A stretch of DNA of 64,000 nt from Qipengyuania oceanensis (GCF_009827535.1 NZ_WTYN01000001.1:1302001-1366000), one strand, 5' to 3'. Positions 1-8,450 are shown, counted from the stretch's first letter. Program-made: numbers and translations. The notes: a model not told the origin generated them from the letters alone.

Positions 1-411
1 GTTCGGCATCAGGCCCTTGGGGCCGAGCACCTTGCCGAGGCGGCCGACGACAGCCATCATGTCCGGCGTCGCGATCACGCGGTCGTAATCGAGATTGCCG
101 TTCTGCATGTCTTCCATAAGGTCTTCCGCACCGACCTTGTCGGCACCGGCGGCGGTCGCCTTGTCGGCGTTTTCACCGCGGGCGAAAACGGCGACGCGAA
201 CGTCCTTGCCGGTTCCGGCCGGAAGCGACACCATGCCGCGGACCATCTGGTCGGCGTGGCGCGGGTCGACGCCGAGGTTCATCGCGACTTCGACGGTCTC
301 GTCGAACTTCGCCTTGTGCTCGCGCAGCGTGGCGAGTGCCTCGTCCACGGTGTAGAGCTTCTCGCTGTCGAGCTTGGCGACAACCTGCTGCTTCTTGGTC
401 TGCTTGGCCAT
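1..411 (-). CDS. rplA: 50S ribosomal protein L1 (3' end outside window)
   Basis: Ribosomal protein L1 binds 23S rRNA at the L1 stalk and in many bacteria represses translation of its own operon. The first 137 codons are visible. They begin [16 protein letters not shown] and run through the conserved stretch with [19 protein letters not shown] and the [12 protein letters not shown] motif near the cut edge, which is diagnostic for L1. The gene lies two bases downstream of rplK on the same strand, the usual rplK-rplA order. Only the C-terminal part is missing because the window ends. Identification is firm. Confidence 0.97.
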   Translation of the reverse strand, partial: MAKQTKKQQVVAKLDSEKLYTVDEALATLREHKAKFDETVEVAMNLGVDPRHADQMVRGMVSLPAGTGKDVRVAVFARGENADKATAAGADKVGAEDLMEDMQNGNLDYDRVIATPDMMAVVGRLGKVLGPKGLMPN

Positions 412-413
412 GT

Positions 414-845
414 TCAGCCCTCCACCACTTCGATGCCCATCGAGCGGGCGCTGCCACCGATGATCTTCACTGCCTGGTCGATGTCGTTGGCATTGAGATC
501 GGCCATCTTGGTCTGGGCGATTTCGGCCAGCTGCGAGGTCTTGATCGTGCCGATGATGTTCTTGCCCGGCTCCTTCGAACCCGACTTGATCTTCATCGCC
601 TTCTTGATGAGGTAGCTCGCCGGCGGGCTCTTCGTGACGAAGGTGAAGCTGCGATCCGCATAGACCGTGATCTTGGTCGGGATCGGCGTGCCCTTCTCGA
701 GGCTGTCGGTCGCCGCGTTGAAGGCCTTGCAGAATTCCATGATGTTGACGCCGCGCTGACCCAGCGCAGGGCCGATGGGCGGCGAGGGATTGGCAGTGCC
801 GGCGGGCACTTGCAGGTTGATGTAACCGTCGATCTTCTTGGCCAC
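414..845 (-). CDS. rplK: 50S ribosomal protein L11
   Basis: L11 forms the GTPase-associated centre of the large subunit together with 23S rRNA. The 143-residue product has the normal family length. It starts [20 protein letters not shown] and carries the N-terminal [22 protein letters not shown] signature and the C-terminal RNA-binding segment ending [14 protein letters not shown]. It is followed directly by rplA. The gene normally upstream, nusG, is not adjacent here but about 3.8 kb away beyond a plus-strand block, so rplK needs its own promoter in the roughly 220-bp region at 846-1064. Confidence 0.98.
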   Translation of the reverse strand: MAKKIDGYINLQVPAGTANPSPPIGPALGQRGVNIMEFCKAFNAATDSLEKGTPIPTKITVYADRSFTFVTKSPPASYLIKKAMKIKSGSKEPGKNIIGTIKTSQLAEIAQTKMADLNANDIDQAVKIIGGSARSMGIEVVEG

Positions 846-1064
846 GATGGGCCTCCTTTCTCACTTTCGCCGCGCCTGTTTCCAGCCGGGGCTCATGGTA
901 AGCGGTCAAGCGGTCCATTCGCATGAACCTCCCGCACGGGTTTCCCGAATGACTTGGGAAGGCCGCGCACATAGCGATTTTCGGGCGCGATGCAAGCGAT
1001 TCGCCGTCTGCCGCAGGCCGCGCCGGACTTGCCTGGTCACGACACGGAAGATAGGCGCCCGGCG

Positions 1065-1538
1065 ATGTTTGCGGGAAAGACGAACGGCCCGATCTGGCTC
1101 GCGATCTCAGCCGCGCTGTTCCTGCGCGCGCTGGTCCCGGCGGGCTGGATGATCGACGTCGACCCCGGCGATGGCGCCATCATGCTTCGCATCTGCGAGG
1201 CACAGACCCCGGGCTTTGTCGACAAGGTGCAGGGTCCTGCGCACGCACCGGTCGATCATGCCGCCATGGGTCACGCGGAGATGGTCGGCGAACACGAACG
1301 GGGTGCGCAAACCGATCACGAGGATGGCTCCGGACACCACCAGCCCGAGCACGATCGCGCCGAGCCACCCTGTGTCTTTGTAGGCTTCGGTGTAGCCGAC
1401 CTTCCGCCCCCGCCGCTGGCGCTCGTCGCGGTCAAACTTCCGGACAACCAGCCGAATACCGACCAGATCGCACGCCTCGAATTGTCGCCGATCGCCTACG
1501 CGAAACCGCCTGTGCGAGGCCCGCCACCGCATTCCTGA
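1065..1538 (+). CDS. DUF2946-like His-rich protein, possible copper handling
   Basis: A 157-residue product. The N-terminus holds one hydrophobic segment ([19 protein letters not shown]), a pattern typical of the DUF2946 family, whose members are often found beside copper-resistance genes. The middle is rich in His, Asp and Glu ([14 protein letters not shown] and a later HHQPEH), consistent with metal binding. The C-terminus carries the short Pro/Arg tail [10 protein letters not shown] common in this family. An upstream ATG at 990 is in frame, but the ATG at 1065 places the hydrophobic segment close to the N-terminus. The next gene (1603) encodes another His/Met-rich envelope protein in the same direction, so the two probably act together. 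The copper role is inferred, not shown. Confidence 0.65.
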   Translation: MFAGKTNGPIWLAISAALFLRALVPAGWMIDVDPGDGAIMLRICEAQTPGFVDKVQGPAHAPVDHAAMGHAEMVGEHERGAQTDHEDGSGHHQPEHDRAEPPCVFVGFGVADLPPPPLALVAVKLPDNQPNTDQIARLELSPIAYAKPPVRGPPPHS

Positions 1539-1602
1539 TCCGCTCCCTTCGGAGCGGAAGATCATTCACCCAAGAACCGATCTCATCAGGATTACCCTTG
1601 CA

Positions 1603-2733
1603 ATGACAATGACTTTGAACGGCAGCGCCGCGGCGCTGCTGCTATTGACCTGTGCGTCGCCCGTTTTGGCCGACGAGACCATGATTGATGCGCCTGCCGA
1701 ACAGGCCGAGCCGATCATCGTGACCGACGTTTCGCTCTATCCCGCGGCCGGGCTCATGAACGAACACACCCACGATGGTGGCGAGGCCATGATCGGACTG
1801 CGTTACGCGCACAGCCGGTTTTCGGGACCGAACCGATCCGGCACCGATACCGTGTCCGACGCCGATATCCTCGCAGCCGGGTACACCACCCGCGCCGCCC
1901 GGATGGAGATGGACATGGTGATGCTCGACATCATGTATGCCCCCAACGACAAGGTGACCCTCATGGTCATGCCGCACTGGATGCGGCACGAAATGACCAT
2001 GGTTGGCATCGATCCGGCCAATACGGGGATGGGGATGGATCATGGAATGGGCACCGGCATGGATATGCCGCCGGGCCACGATCACGGACACGGCCTCGCC
2101 CTTGGCCAGACAATGACGCACACGTCGAGCGGGTTCGGCGATACGCTGGCGTCGGCCAGCTACCGCCTCGCCAACACGCGCTCGTTCAAGGCCCACGCGA
2201 CGTTCGGCGCCTGGATTCCAACCGGTGAAGTCGCTCGCAAGAACCCCGACGGGACGTTCCTGCACTACGGCATGCAGGGCGGCAGCGGCACTTGGGACAT
2301 CGAGCCTTCGCTTACGGTCTCGGGACGGAAAGCATCGTGGGGCTGGGGTGCGCAAGCCGCCTATCGCTGGCGGTCCGAGAGCGAGAACAAGTCAGGATTC
2401 GTCTTCGGCGACCGCTTCGTCTCGAACATCTGGACGAGCTATGCAGTCAGCCGCGCAGCCAGTCTGACTGGCCGGCTGGCCTACGAGCACGAGGGAGCGA
2501 TCGAAGGCCATTACAATGGCCCGCACAATCACGCGACGCCTGCCGATCGCCAGCAGAATTACGGCGGTGACACCGTTCTTGCAGCGTTCGGGGTCAACAT
2601 CGTTCTGCCTTTTGGCGGGGCGATGCCGATCCAGCTTGGTTTCGAAGGCGGCGTGCCAATCTACCAGAACCTCAATGGCATCCAGCTGCCGGAGAAGTGG
2701 CGTTTTTCGGCGGCTTTGACCACGACCTTGTAA
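1603..2733 (+). CDS. Predicted outer-membrane beta-barrel with His/Met-rich segment
   Basis: The 376-residue protein begins with a signal peptide (hydrophobic core AAALLLLTCASPVLA, likely cleaved before DE). The remainder has the alternating aromatic/polar pattern and C-terminal aromatic-rich strands of an outer-membrane barrel. Residues about 125-172 form a loop rich in Met and His (MGMDHGMGTGMDMPPGHDHGHG), a typical Cu(I)/Cu(II) ligand composition. I recognise it as the kind of protein often annotated only as 'transporter' in Sphingomonadales, frequently beside copper genes. It follows the DUF2946-like gene by 64 bp and is followed by a clear terminator, so the pair looks like a two-gene transcription unit. 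The exact substrate is unknown. Confidence 0.6.
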   Translation: MTMTLNGSAAALLLLTCASPVLADETMIDAPAEQAEPIIVTDVSLYPAAGLMNEHTHDGGEAMIGLRYAHSRFSGPNRSGTDTVSDADILAAGYTTRAARMEMDMVMLDIMYAPNDKVTLMVMPHWMRHEMTMVGIDPANTGMGMDHGMGTGMDMPPGHDHGHGLALGQTMTHTSSGFGDTLASASYRLANTRSFKAHATFGAWIPTGEVARKNPDGTFLHYGMQGGSGTWDIEPSLTVSGRKASWGWGAQAAYRWRSESENKSGFVFGDRFVSNIWTSYAVSRAASLTGRLAYEHEGAIEGHYNGPHNHATPADRQQNYGGDTVLAAFGVNIVLPFGGAMPIQLGFEGGVPIYQNLNGIQLPEKWRFSAALTTTL

Positions 2734-2758
2734 TTGCGGCATTGCACGTGAAGGAATG

Positions 2759-2788
2759 GCCCGTCCGGTTCGTCCGGGCGGGCTTTTC
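2759..2788 (+). terminator. Rho-independent terminator after the barrel gene
   Basis: A ten-base stem (GCCCGTCCGG pairing with CCGGGCGGGC, one G-T wobble) with a five-base loop, followed by TTTT. It lies 25 bp after the stop of the outer-membrane barrel gene and before the TIR gene, so it probably separates the two transcripts. Confidence 0.8.
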
Positions 2789-2888
2789 CTTGACCGCGAC
2801 CAAGGCTGATCGGTGCGCGCGCTGGCCAAGGTTTCCCTTGCAATGCCCCCCGATGAGGGACAGACTTGGTGCGCACACAGGGACCATA

Positions 2889-4628
2889 ATGTCCGATATC
2901 TTCATTTCCTATGCCCGCCCTAACGAACCGCTCGCGCGGCAGGCCGGCGATGCGTTGCGCGCGATGGGATATGACGTCTGGCGGGATGACGAGCTTCCGG
3001 CCCACCGCTCTTACGGCGAGGTGATCGAGGAACGTATCCGGACGGCGAAGGCCGTGCTGGTGCTGTGGTCGAACGATGCGGCGCGCTCGCAGTGGGTCCG
3101 AGCAGAAGCTGATGCCGCCCGCGAACTGGGCACGCTGGTGCAGGTCAGCCTCGACGGGATCCTGCCGCCCATGCCGTTCAACCAGATCCAGTGCGCCGAC
3201 CTGATGGGCTGGCGCGGCGACACGGATGGCGCGGGCTGGCAGAAGGTGGTGAGTTCCATCGCTTCGCTGGCCGGCACCGCGACGCCCAGCCTGCGCGCCT
3301 CACGCGGAGACATCGGCACGAGCGAGGACGTGATGGTCTGCGTCCTGCCGTTCCAGAACATGAGCGGCGATGGCGAACAGGAATATTTTTCCGACGGCAT
3401 CAGCGAAGACATCATCATCGACCTGTCGAAAGTATCGTCGCTTTCGGTCGTGGCCAGGAACACGGCGTTCGCGCTCAAGGGCAAGTCGCCCGACATCGGC
3501 CATCTGACCCGCGACCTCGGCGTGACGCACCTGCTCGAAGGCAGCGTCCGCAAGGCCGGCAGCAGGGTGCGGATAACCGCGGAACTGCTCGACTGCGCGT
3601 CCGGCCAACAGGTCTGGGCAGAGCGCTTCGATCGCGACCTGACCGATATCTTCGCCATCCAGGACGAGATCTCGAAGGCGATCGTCAGCGCGCTGCAGCT
3701 CAAGCTGTTGCCGCAGGAAAAGAAGGCGATCGAGCACCGCGGCACGAACAAGCCCGATGCCTACAACCTGTACCTGCTGGCGAGGCAGCATTGGGTCAGC
3801 GGCAATTCCGGCGACCGTCGACGCGACGAACTCGTGGTGCGGGTCTGCCAGCAGGCGACCACGATCGATCCGGGCTACGCCAAGGCCTGGGCGCTCATGG
3901 CGCTCGCACAGTCCGAACTCGGACGGCTCTACGGCTTGCCCGAGGATGGGAAGGAGGCGGCCGAAAAGGCGCTATCGCTCGATCCCCAGGTGCCCGAGGC
4001 CCGCTGTGCGCTGGCACGCCACTTGGTCCAGCAAGGCAAGGCGACCGAAGCCGAAGACCTGTTGCGCGACGTGCTCGCCCACCATCCCGATTCATGGGAA
4101 GCCAACAAGGAAATGGCCTATCTGGTTTTCCGCGAGGGGCGCGTCGAGGAGTCCGTGCCCTTCTTCGAGAAGGCCGTGTCGCTGATGGATACCGACTATC
4201 ACGACGCGGGAATGCTGATGACCTGCTACGAATCGCTGGGCGACACCGCGAACATGCGCCGGGTCGGGCAGATCGCCTTCGAGCGGGTCGAGCGGGCGGT
4301 CGCGCAAGACCCGATGAACGGCACGGCCATGGCCATGGGTGCGGGCGCGCTCGGTGCCATGGGCGACGAGGATCGTGCACGCGAATGGATTTCGCGCACG
4401 CTGCTGCTGGATCCGAACAACATCCATGCGCGCTACAACCTGGCCTGCTCGCTCGTCAGCCTGGGCGACAACCAGGGCGCGATCGACCTGCTCGGACCCT
4501 ATTTCGACAGGGTCGAGCTGACCGACTGGCATCACACCGGGGTCGATCCCGACATGGACAGGATCCGCGACGATCCGCGCTTCGTGTCGATGCGCAACGA
4601 GGCCGGCAAGCGGCTGGGCCAGATGTGA
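2889..4628 (+). CDS. TIR domain - TolB-like domain - TPR protein
   Basis: The 579-residue product starts MSDIFISYARPNEPLARQ, a classic bacterial TIR_2 beginning. Residues 1-130 form the TIR domain, including SQWVRAE with a Glu at position 73 in the region where NAD-cleaving TIR domains carry their catalytic Glu. Residues about 145-285 match the TolB-like N-terminal module usually seen in class III cyclases (VLPFQNMSGDGEQEYFSDGI, then LLEGSVRKAGSRVRITAEL). Residues about 300-560 are TPR repeats (AKAWALMALAQ, HARYNLACSL). No cyclase catalytic domain and no membrane segment are visible. The ATG at 2889 was chosen because it begins the TIR domain; in-frame ATGs upstream add unrelated residues. 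The gene sits alone after a terminator and converges on nusG. Signalling, scaffold or defence roles are all possible. Confidence 0.8.
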   Translation: MSDIFISYARPNEPLARQAGDALRAMGYDVWRDDELPAHRSYGEVIEERIRTAKAVLVLWSNDAARSQWVRAEADAARELGTLVQVSLDGILPPMPFNQIQCADLMGWRGDTDGAGWQKVVSSIASLAGTATPSLRASRGDIGTSEDVMVCVLPFQNMSGDGEQEYFSDGISEDIIIDLSKVSSLSVVARNTAFALKGKSPDIGHLTRDLGVTHLLEGSVRKAGSRVRITAELLDCASGQQVWAERFDRDLTDIFAIQDEISKAIVSALQLKLLPQEKKAIEHRGTNKPDAYNLYLLARQHWVSGNSGDRRRDELVVRVCQQATTIDPGYAKAWALMALAQSELGRLYGLPEDGKEAAEKALSLDPQVPEARCALARHLVQQGKATEAEDLLRDVLAHHPDSWEANKEMAYLVFREGRVEESVPFFEKAVSLMDTDYHDAGMLMTCYESLGDTANMRRVGQIAFERVERAVAQDPMNGTAMAMGAGALGAMGDEDRAREWISRTLLLDPNNIHARYNLACSLVSLGDNQGAIDLLGPYFDRVELTDWHHTGVDPDMDRIRDDPRFVSMRNEAGKRLGQM

Positions 4629-4649
4629 CCGCAGCGCGAAAGCGCCGGC

Positions 4650-5186
4650 TTACTTGACCAGTTCGACCTGTTCGAAATCGAGTTCCACCGGCGTCGCGCG
4701 GCCGAAGATCGAGACAGAGACCTTGACCTTCGCCTTGTCGAAATCGAGTTCCTCGACCAGCCCGTTGAAGCTGGCGAAGGGCCCGTCGAGCACCTTGACG
4801 TTGTCGCCGATCTCGTAATCGACGCTGACCTGCTGCTTGGGCGCAGCCTTGGCTTCCTCGACCCCGCCGAAGTACCGCGCGGCTTCCTTCTCGGAAATCG
4901 GCTGCGGCTTGTTGTTCGAACCGAGGAAGCCGGTCACCTTGGGCGTGTTCTTGACCAGATGGTAGACGTCGTCGGTCATGGTCAGCTTGGCCAGCACGTA
5001 GCCGGGCATGAACTTGCGTTCGGACTGAACCTTCTTGCCACGCTTGATCTCGGTGACGGTCTCGGTCGGGACCTCGACCTCTTCGACCGCTTCGGACAGC
5101 CCGAGGCGCTCTGCCTCGGAAATGATCGAATCGCGAACCTTGTTCTCGAAACCAGAATAGGCGTGGATGATGTACCAGCGAGCCAT
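4650..5186 (-). CDS. nusG: Transcription termination/antitermination factor NusG
   Basis: NusG binds RNA polymerase and couples transcription to translation and Rho. The 178-residue product begins MARWYIIHAYSGFENKVRDS, with the NGN domain in the first 110 residues (FMPGYVLAKLTMTDDVYHLVKNTPKVTGF) and a C-terminal KOW motif (IGDNVKVLDGPFASFNGLVEE). Length and domain order are normal. It lies 26 bp downstream of secE on the same strand, the universal secE-nusG pairing. Its downstream neighbour is not rplK but a convergent TIR gene that ends 21 bp away. Confidence 0.98.
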   Translation of the reverse strand: MARWYIIHAYSGFENKVRDSIISEAERLGLSEAVEEVEVPTETVTEIKRGKKVQSERKFMPGYVLAKLTMTDDVYHLVKNTPKVTGFLGSNNKPQPISEKEAARYFGGVEEAKAAPKQQVSVDYEIGDNVKVLDGPFASFNGLVEELDFDKAKVKVSVSIFGRATPVELDFEQVELVK

Positions 5187-5212
5187 GAAAGTTCCCGTTG
5201 TCTGTAGGCGGA

Positions 5213-5443
5213 TCAGGCGAGGGTGAGCAGCCAGCGCACGATCGCGCCGAATGCCGAATCCACGCCGAGGAAGAAGAGCGAGAGGATCAGCATCATGATG
5301 AATACGAAGATCGCGGTGCGAACCGTTTCCTCGCGAGTCGGCCAGACGACCTTGCCCGCTTCGGTCCGGACCTGCCGGATGAATTCGCCCGGAGTCGGCT
5401 TGGGCTTCTTGGGCGTCGGCGCTGGGGTCGGTTGCTGGGCCAT
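5213..5443 (-). CDS. secE: Preprotein translocase subunit SecE
   Basis: SecE is the essential small clamp subunit of the SecYEG channel. The 76-residue product has a Pro-rich cytoplasmic N-terminus, the conserved amphipathic helix GEFIRQVRTEAGKVVWPTRE with the invariant VVWPTR, and one membrane helix (AIFVFIMMLILSLFFLGVDSA). This is the normal short single-span alphaproteobacterial form. It is translated just ahead of nusG. The promoter must lie in the 240-bp divergent region shared with the symporter gene at 5684. Confidence 0.97.
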   Translation of the reverse strand: MAQQPTPAPTPKKPKPTPGEFIRQVRTEAGKVVWPTREETVRTAIFVFIMMLILSLFFLGVDSAFGAIVRWLLTLA

Positions 5444-5683
5444 CTGCTCTTGCTCTTCGAATGTGTCTCTCGTGCCTTCCGGGTAGGGCTCCGCGCCGCC
5501 CCGATCGCGATCGGGAGGGGCTGTGAAGATTTCCGATGTCGGAAGACGAAGGGGTATCTAGGCGCGGGCCGCCGCCATGGCAAGAGGTCTGGTCGCGCGC
5601 CTGCCTCACGCGCTTTGTCCACCGGGCGGGGGTGGTCTTGATGGCCGCATCGCGATAGGCAACCAAGCTCGGGACGAAATTAT

Positions 5684-7216
5684 ATGAGGGACGCCACCTT
5701 GGCAGCGACGGACACAGCACCGGTCACTTTTCTCGACCACGTAACCAATATCTCCGATTTCATCTGGGCCGGCCTGTGGAACGGCGAGGAAATCCTTCCC
5801 TTCCCGCCGATGGTCCTGGTCCTGTTCGGCATCGGCATGTGGATCATGATCGGGCTGCGGTTCTATCCGATCCTCAAGCTCGGCAGCGCCTTTGCCGGGC
5901 TGTTCCGCGGCCGCAAGGGATCGGGTGCGGGCGAGATCAGCCCATTCGCTGCCCTCTCCACCGCGCTGTCCGGCCAGGTCGGCACGGGCAATCTCGCCGG
6001 CGTCGCCACCGCACTGGCCCTTGGCGGGCCGGGCGCGATCTTCTGGATGTGGATCACCGCGCTGATCGGCATGGCGCTGGCTTTTGCCGAAGGGTCGCTG
6101 GCGATCCGCTATCGCGAGAAAACCAGCGACGGCGTCCATCGCGGCGGTCCGATGACCTACATCATGATGGGCCTCGGGCCGAAGTGGACCTGGCTGGCCA
6201 TCGTCTTCTGCATCGGCACGCTGTTTTCCGCGCTCGTCACCGGCAATTCGATCCAGGCCAATGCGATGGCCGACGGAATGAACGAGTTGTTCGGGATCGA
6301 GGAATGGCTCGGCGGCCTCATCACCGCAATCCTGGTGCTCGTGGTGATTCTCGGCGGGATCAAGTCGATCGGCAATGTCGCCGAAAAGATCGTGCCGTTC
6401 ATGGCGGCGGCCTACATCGTGATGGCCTTCATCGCCCTGATGCTGGACATCCAGGATCTGCCGGAAACGTTTTCGCTGATCTTCAACGGGGCATTCAACG
6501 CCCAGTCCGCCGCCGGCGGCTTCGTCGGGGCTGCGCTGATCATCGCGATCCGGGCGGGCGTTGCGCGCGGGCTGTTCTCCAACGAGGCGGGACAGGGTTC
6601 GACCCCGATCGCCCACGCCGTGGCTCAGACCGACGATCCGGAAGTCCAGGGCCGCATGGCTATGCTCGGCACGTTCATCGATACGATCGTGATCTGCACC
6701 ATGACCGCGCTGGTGATCCTGACCGTGGAAGGCGAGTTCACCGGCGCCGGCCAGCCGGTCATCCATGCATGGCAATCGGACCTGACCGGTTTCGCCATGA
6801 CCAGCGGCGCCTTTGCCGCGGCCTTCCCGCTCGATATCGCGAGCATTCCGATCGGCACGCTGATCGCTTCGCTGGCGCTCATCCTGTTCGTGTTCACCAC
6901 GCTGCTGACGTGGAGCTATTACGGCGAGCGGGCGATCACCTTCATCTACGACCGGGTGCCGGGCTCCACCCGCGAGGGCGAGAAACGGCTGCACTTCGCC
7001 TGGCGCTTGTTGTGGTGTGTCGTGATCTTCATCGGGGCGAGCCGCCCTTCGGAGGAAGTCTGGCGGCTGGGCGATATCTCGAATGCTGCGATGGCCCTCC
7101 CCAACCTGCTCGCGCTCGCGCTGCTGTCCGGCGTGGTCTTCAAGCTCGCGAGGGGCGACCGGACCGCGGGCCAGACCTTCGGCAGGGAAACGGTCGAGGA
7201 GCCGAACGAATACTGA
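5684..7216 (+). CDS. Alanine/glycine:cation symporter (AGCS) family protein
   Basis: A 510-residue inner-membrane transporter with about ten to eleven hydrophobic segments. It carries the AGCS hallmarks ALSTALSGQVGTGNLAGVATA near residue 90, GGPMTYIMMGLG near residue 155 and the conserved NEAGQGSTPIAHA near residue 300. Family members import alanine or glycine with sodium. The length is normal. The gene is divergent from secE and ends in a strong terminator. Exact amino-acid specificity cannot be read from sequence. Confidence 0.92.
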   Translation: MRDATLAATDTAPVTFLDHVTNISDFIWAGLWNGEEILPFPPMVLVLFGIGMWIMIGLRFYPILKLGSAFAGLFRGRKGSGAGEISPFAALSTALSGQVGTGNLAGVATALALGGPGAIFWMWITALIGMALAFAEGSLAIRYREKTSDGVHRGGPMTYIMMGLGPKWTWLAIVFCIGTLFSALVTGNSIQANAMADGMNELFGIEEWLGGLITAILVLVVILGGIKSIGNVAEKIVPFMAAAYIVMAFIALMLDIQDLPETFSLIFNGAFNAQSAAGGFVGAALIIAIRAGVARGLFSNEAGQGSTPIAHAVAQTDDPEVQGRMAMLGTFIDTIVICTMTALVILTVEGEFTGAGQPVIHAWQSDLTGFAMTSGAFAAAFPLDIASIPIGTLIASLALILFVFTTLLTWSYYGERAITFIYDRVPGSTREGEKRLHFAWRLLWCVVIFIGASRPSEEVWRLGDISNAAMALPNLLALALLSGVVFKLARGDRTAGQTFGRETVEEPNEY

Positions 7217-7248
7217 TCGAGGGTTTCGATCCTCCCATGACGAACGAA

Positions 7249-7280
7249 GGGCCGGCAGCACAAGCTGTCGGCCCTTTCCC
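7249..7280 (+). terminator. Terminator after the AGCS symporter gene
   Basis: An 11-bp stem (GGGCCGGCAGC / GCTGTCGGCCC, one wobble) with an ACAA loop, followed by TTT. It lies 32 bp past the symporter stop and also sits at the end of the convergent small gene at 7299-7451, so it may serve both strands. Confidence 0.8.
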
Positions 7281-7298
7281 GTTTATCCGGAATGGAAA

Positions 7299-7451
7299 TC
7301 AGCGTGCGCGCAGGAACAGCCTGGCGAAGAACCCGGGTTCTTCCATCGGGCGGATCGGCCCGTGCTTCTGCATTCTCAGGCTCGCGTCGCTGTAGCCGCG
7401 CGGCTGCGACCAGCTGTCAGGCGTGCTGCTGCGATAAGTATAACTCGACAT
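7299..7451 (-). CDS. Small basic protein of 50 residues, function unknown
   Basis: A short open frame on the minus strand reads MSSYTYRSSTPDSWSQPRGY and ends FFARLFLRAR. It is supported by a ribosome-binding site (GGAGAG about six bases before the ATG), by a gene-like GC-rich third position, and by a terminator hairpin just after its stop. It has a Ser/Tyr-rich N-terminus and a short hydrophobic-basic C-terminal helix that could bind membrane. I recognise no domain. It sits between tRNA-Trp and the symporter gene. Confidence 0.5.
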   Translation of the reverse strand: MSSYTYRSSTPDSWSQPRGYSDASLRMQKHGPIRPMEEPGFFARLFLRAR

Positions 7452-7580
7452 CGTAACTCTCCGTCAGATGCCCTCCCAGCGCCGATAACGTGCCGGTGGC
7501 CTACGGAGTTCCCCGAAACGGTTTACTAACCTTAAGGTAACTTGCGCGCAGCCTGAACGGATTGCGCCGCATGCGCCGCC

Positions 7581-7656
7581 TGGCAGGGGTGACAGGATTC
7601 GAACCCGTGGCCCTCGGTTTTGGAGACCGATGCTCTACCAGCTGAGCTACACCCCT
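7581..7656 (-). tRNA. tRNA-Trp (CCA anticodon)
   Basis: A 76-nt cloverleaf on the minus strand. The acceptor AGGGGTG pairs with CACCCCT, the anticodon loop CTCCAAA carries CCA, the T arm contains GGTTCGAATCC, and the 3' CCA is encoded. In many alphaproteobacteria this tRNA sits just upstream of secE; here it is about 2.1 kb upstream on the same strand, with the divergent symporter gene in between. Confidence 0.97.
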
Positions 7657-7751
7657 GCAGCGCGGGGCGCGCTCTAGGGCGATTGGCGCGGCTTGGCAAG
7701 CGGCGACATGACCCGCGACGAAGCCACGGAGCAATGCTATGCGTATGTTCG

Positions 7752-8450
7752 ATGCACGCCCCGGCTCGCTCCCCGATCCCGCTCGACACGCTGCTGATGG
7801 CCTACCGCAACGGCATCTTCCCCATGTCCGACGGGCGCGAGGACGACGAAGTCTTCTGGGTCGAGCCCAAAGAACGCGCGATCATCCCGCTCGACCGGTT
7901 CCATTGCAGCCGGTCGCTGCGAAAGGTGCTCGCCGCTGAGCGGTTCGAGGTGACCTGCAACGCCGATTTCGGGGCAGTGATCGAAGCCTGCGCCCAGCCC
8001 CGCCCGGGCCATCCGGAAAGCTGGATCAGCCACCCGATCATCGCCAGCTACCGCGCGCTGCACGAAATCGGCCATGCTCATTCGATCGAGGTCTGGCGGC
8101 ACGGTTACCTGGTCGGCGGCCTGTACGGCGTGTCGTTCGACAGCGTGTTCTGCGGCGAATCGATGTTCAGCCGGGCCGACAATGCCTCAAAGGTCGCGCT
8201 GGCCTGGCTGGTCGCCGCCATGCGACGTGGCGGCTACCGCCTGCTCGATTGCCAGTTCATGACCGATCATCTCGCCACGATGGGCGCGGTGGGGATGCCC
8301 CAGGCCGATTACCTGATGCTGCTGGAGGACGCGTGCAGGCACAAGACACTGCCGCTGCCCGAAGCCTATTCGGCGCTCTCTTCCGACGCGGAGGCGTCCG
8401 GCGTCGCTCCCGGGAAGCTCATCGCGCAGTCTTTCACCCAGACATCGTAG
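7752..8450 (+). CDS. aat: Leucyl/phenylalanyl-tRNA--protein transferase
   Basis: Aat transfers Leu or Phe from tRNA to N-terminal Arg or Lys of proteins, marking them for ClpAP (N-degron pathway). The 232-residue product shows the family signature: LMAYRNGIFPMSD near the start, then WVEPKERAIIPL, GGLYGVSFDSVFCGESMFSR and LLDCQFMTDHLATMGA. Two in-frame ATGs (7734 and 7752) are possible; neither has an ideally spaced ribosome-binding site, so the start is uncertain by six codons. Its last 28 codons overlap the end of the convergent DUF2155 gene. Confidence 0.93.
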   Translation: MHAPARSPIPLDTLLMAYRNGIFPMSDGREDDEVFWVEPKERAIIPLDRFHCSRSLRKVLAAERFEVTCNADFGAVIEACAQPRPGHPESWISHPIIASYRALHEIGHAHSIEVWRHGYLVGGLYGVSFDSVFCGESMFSRADNASKVALAWLVAAMRRGGYRLLDCQFMTDHLATMGAVGMPQADYLMLLEDACRHKTLPLPEAYSALSSDAEASGVAPGKLIAQSFTQTS

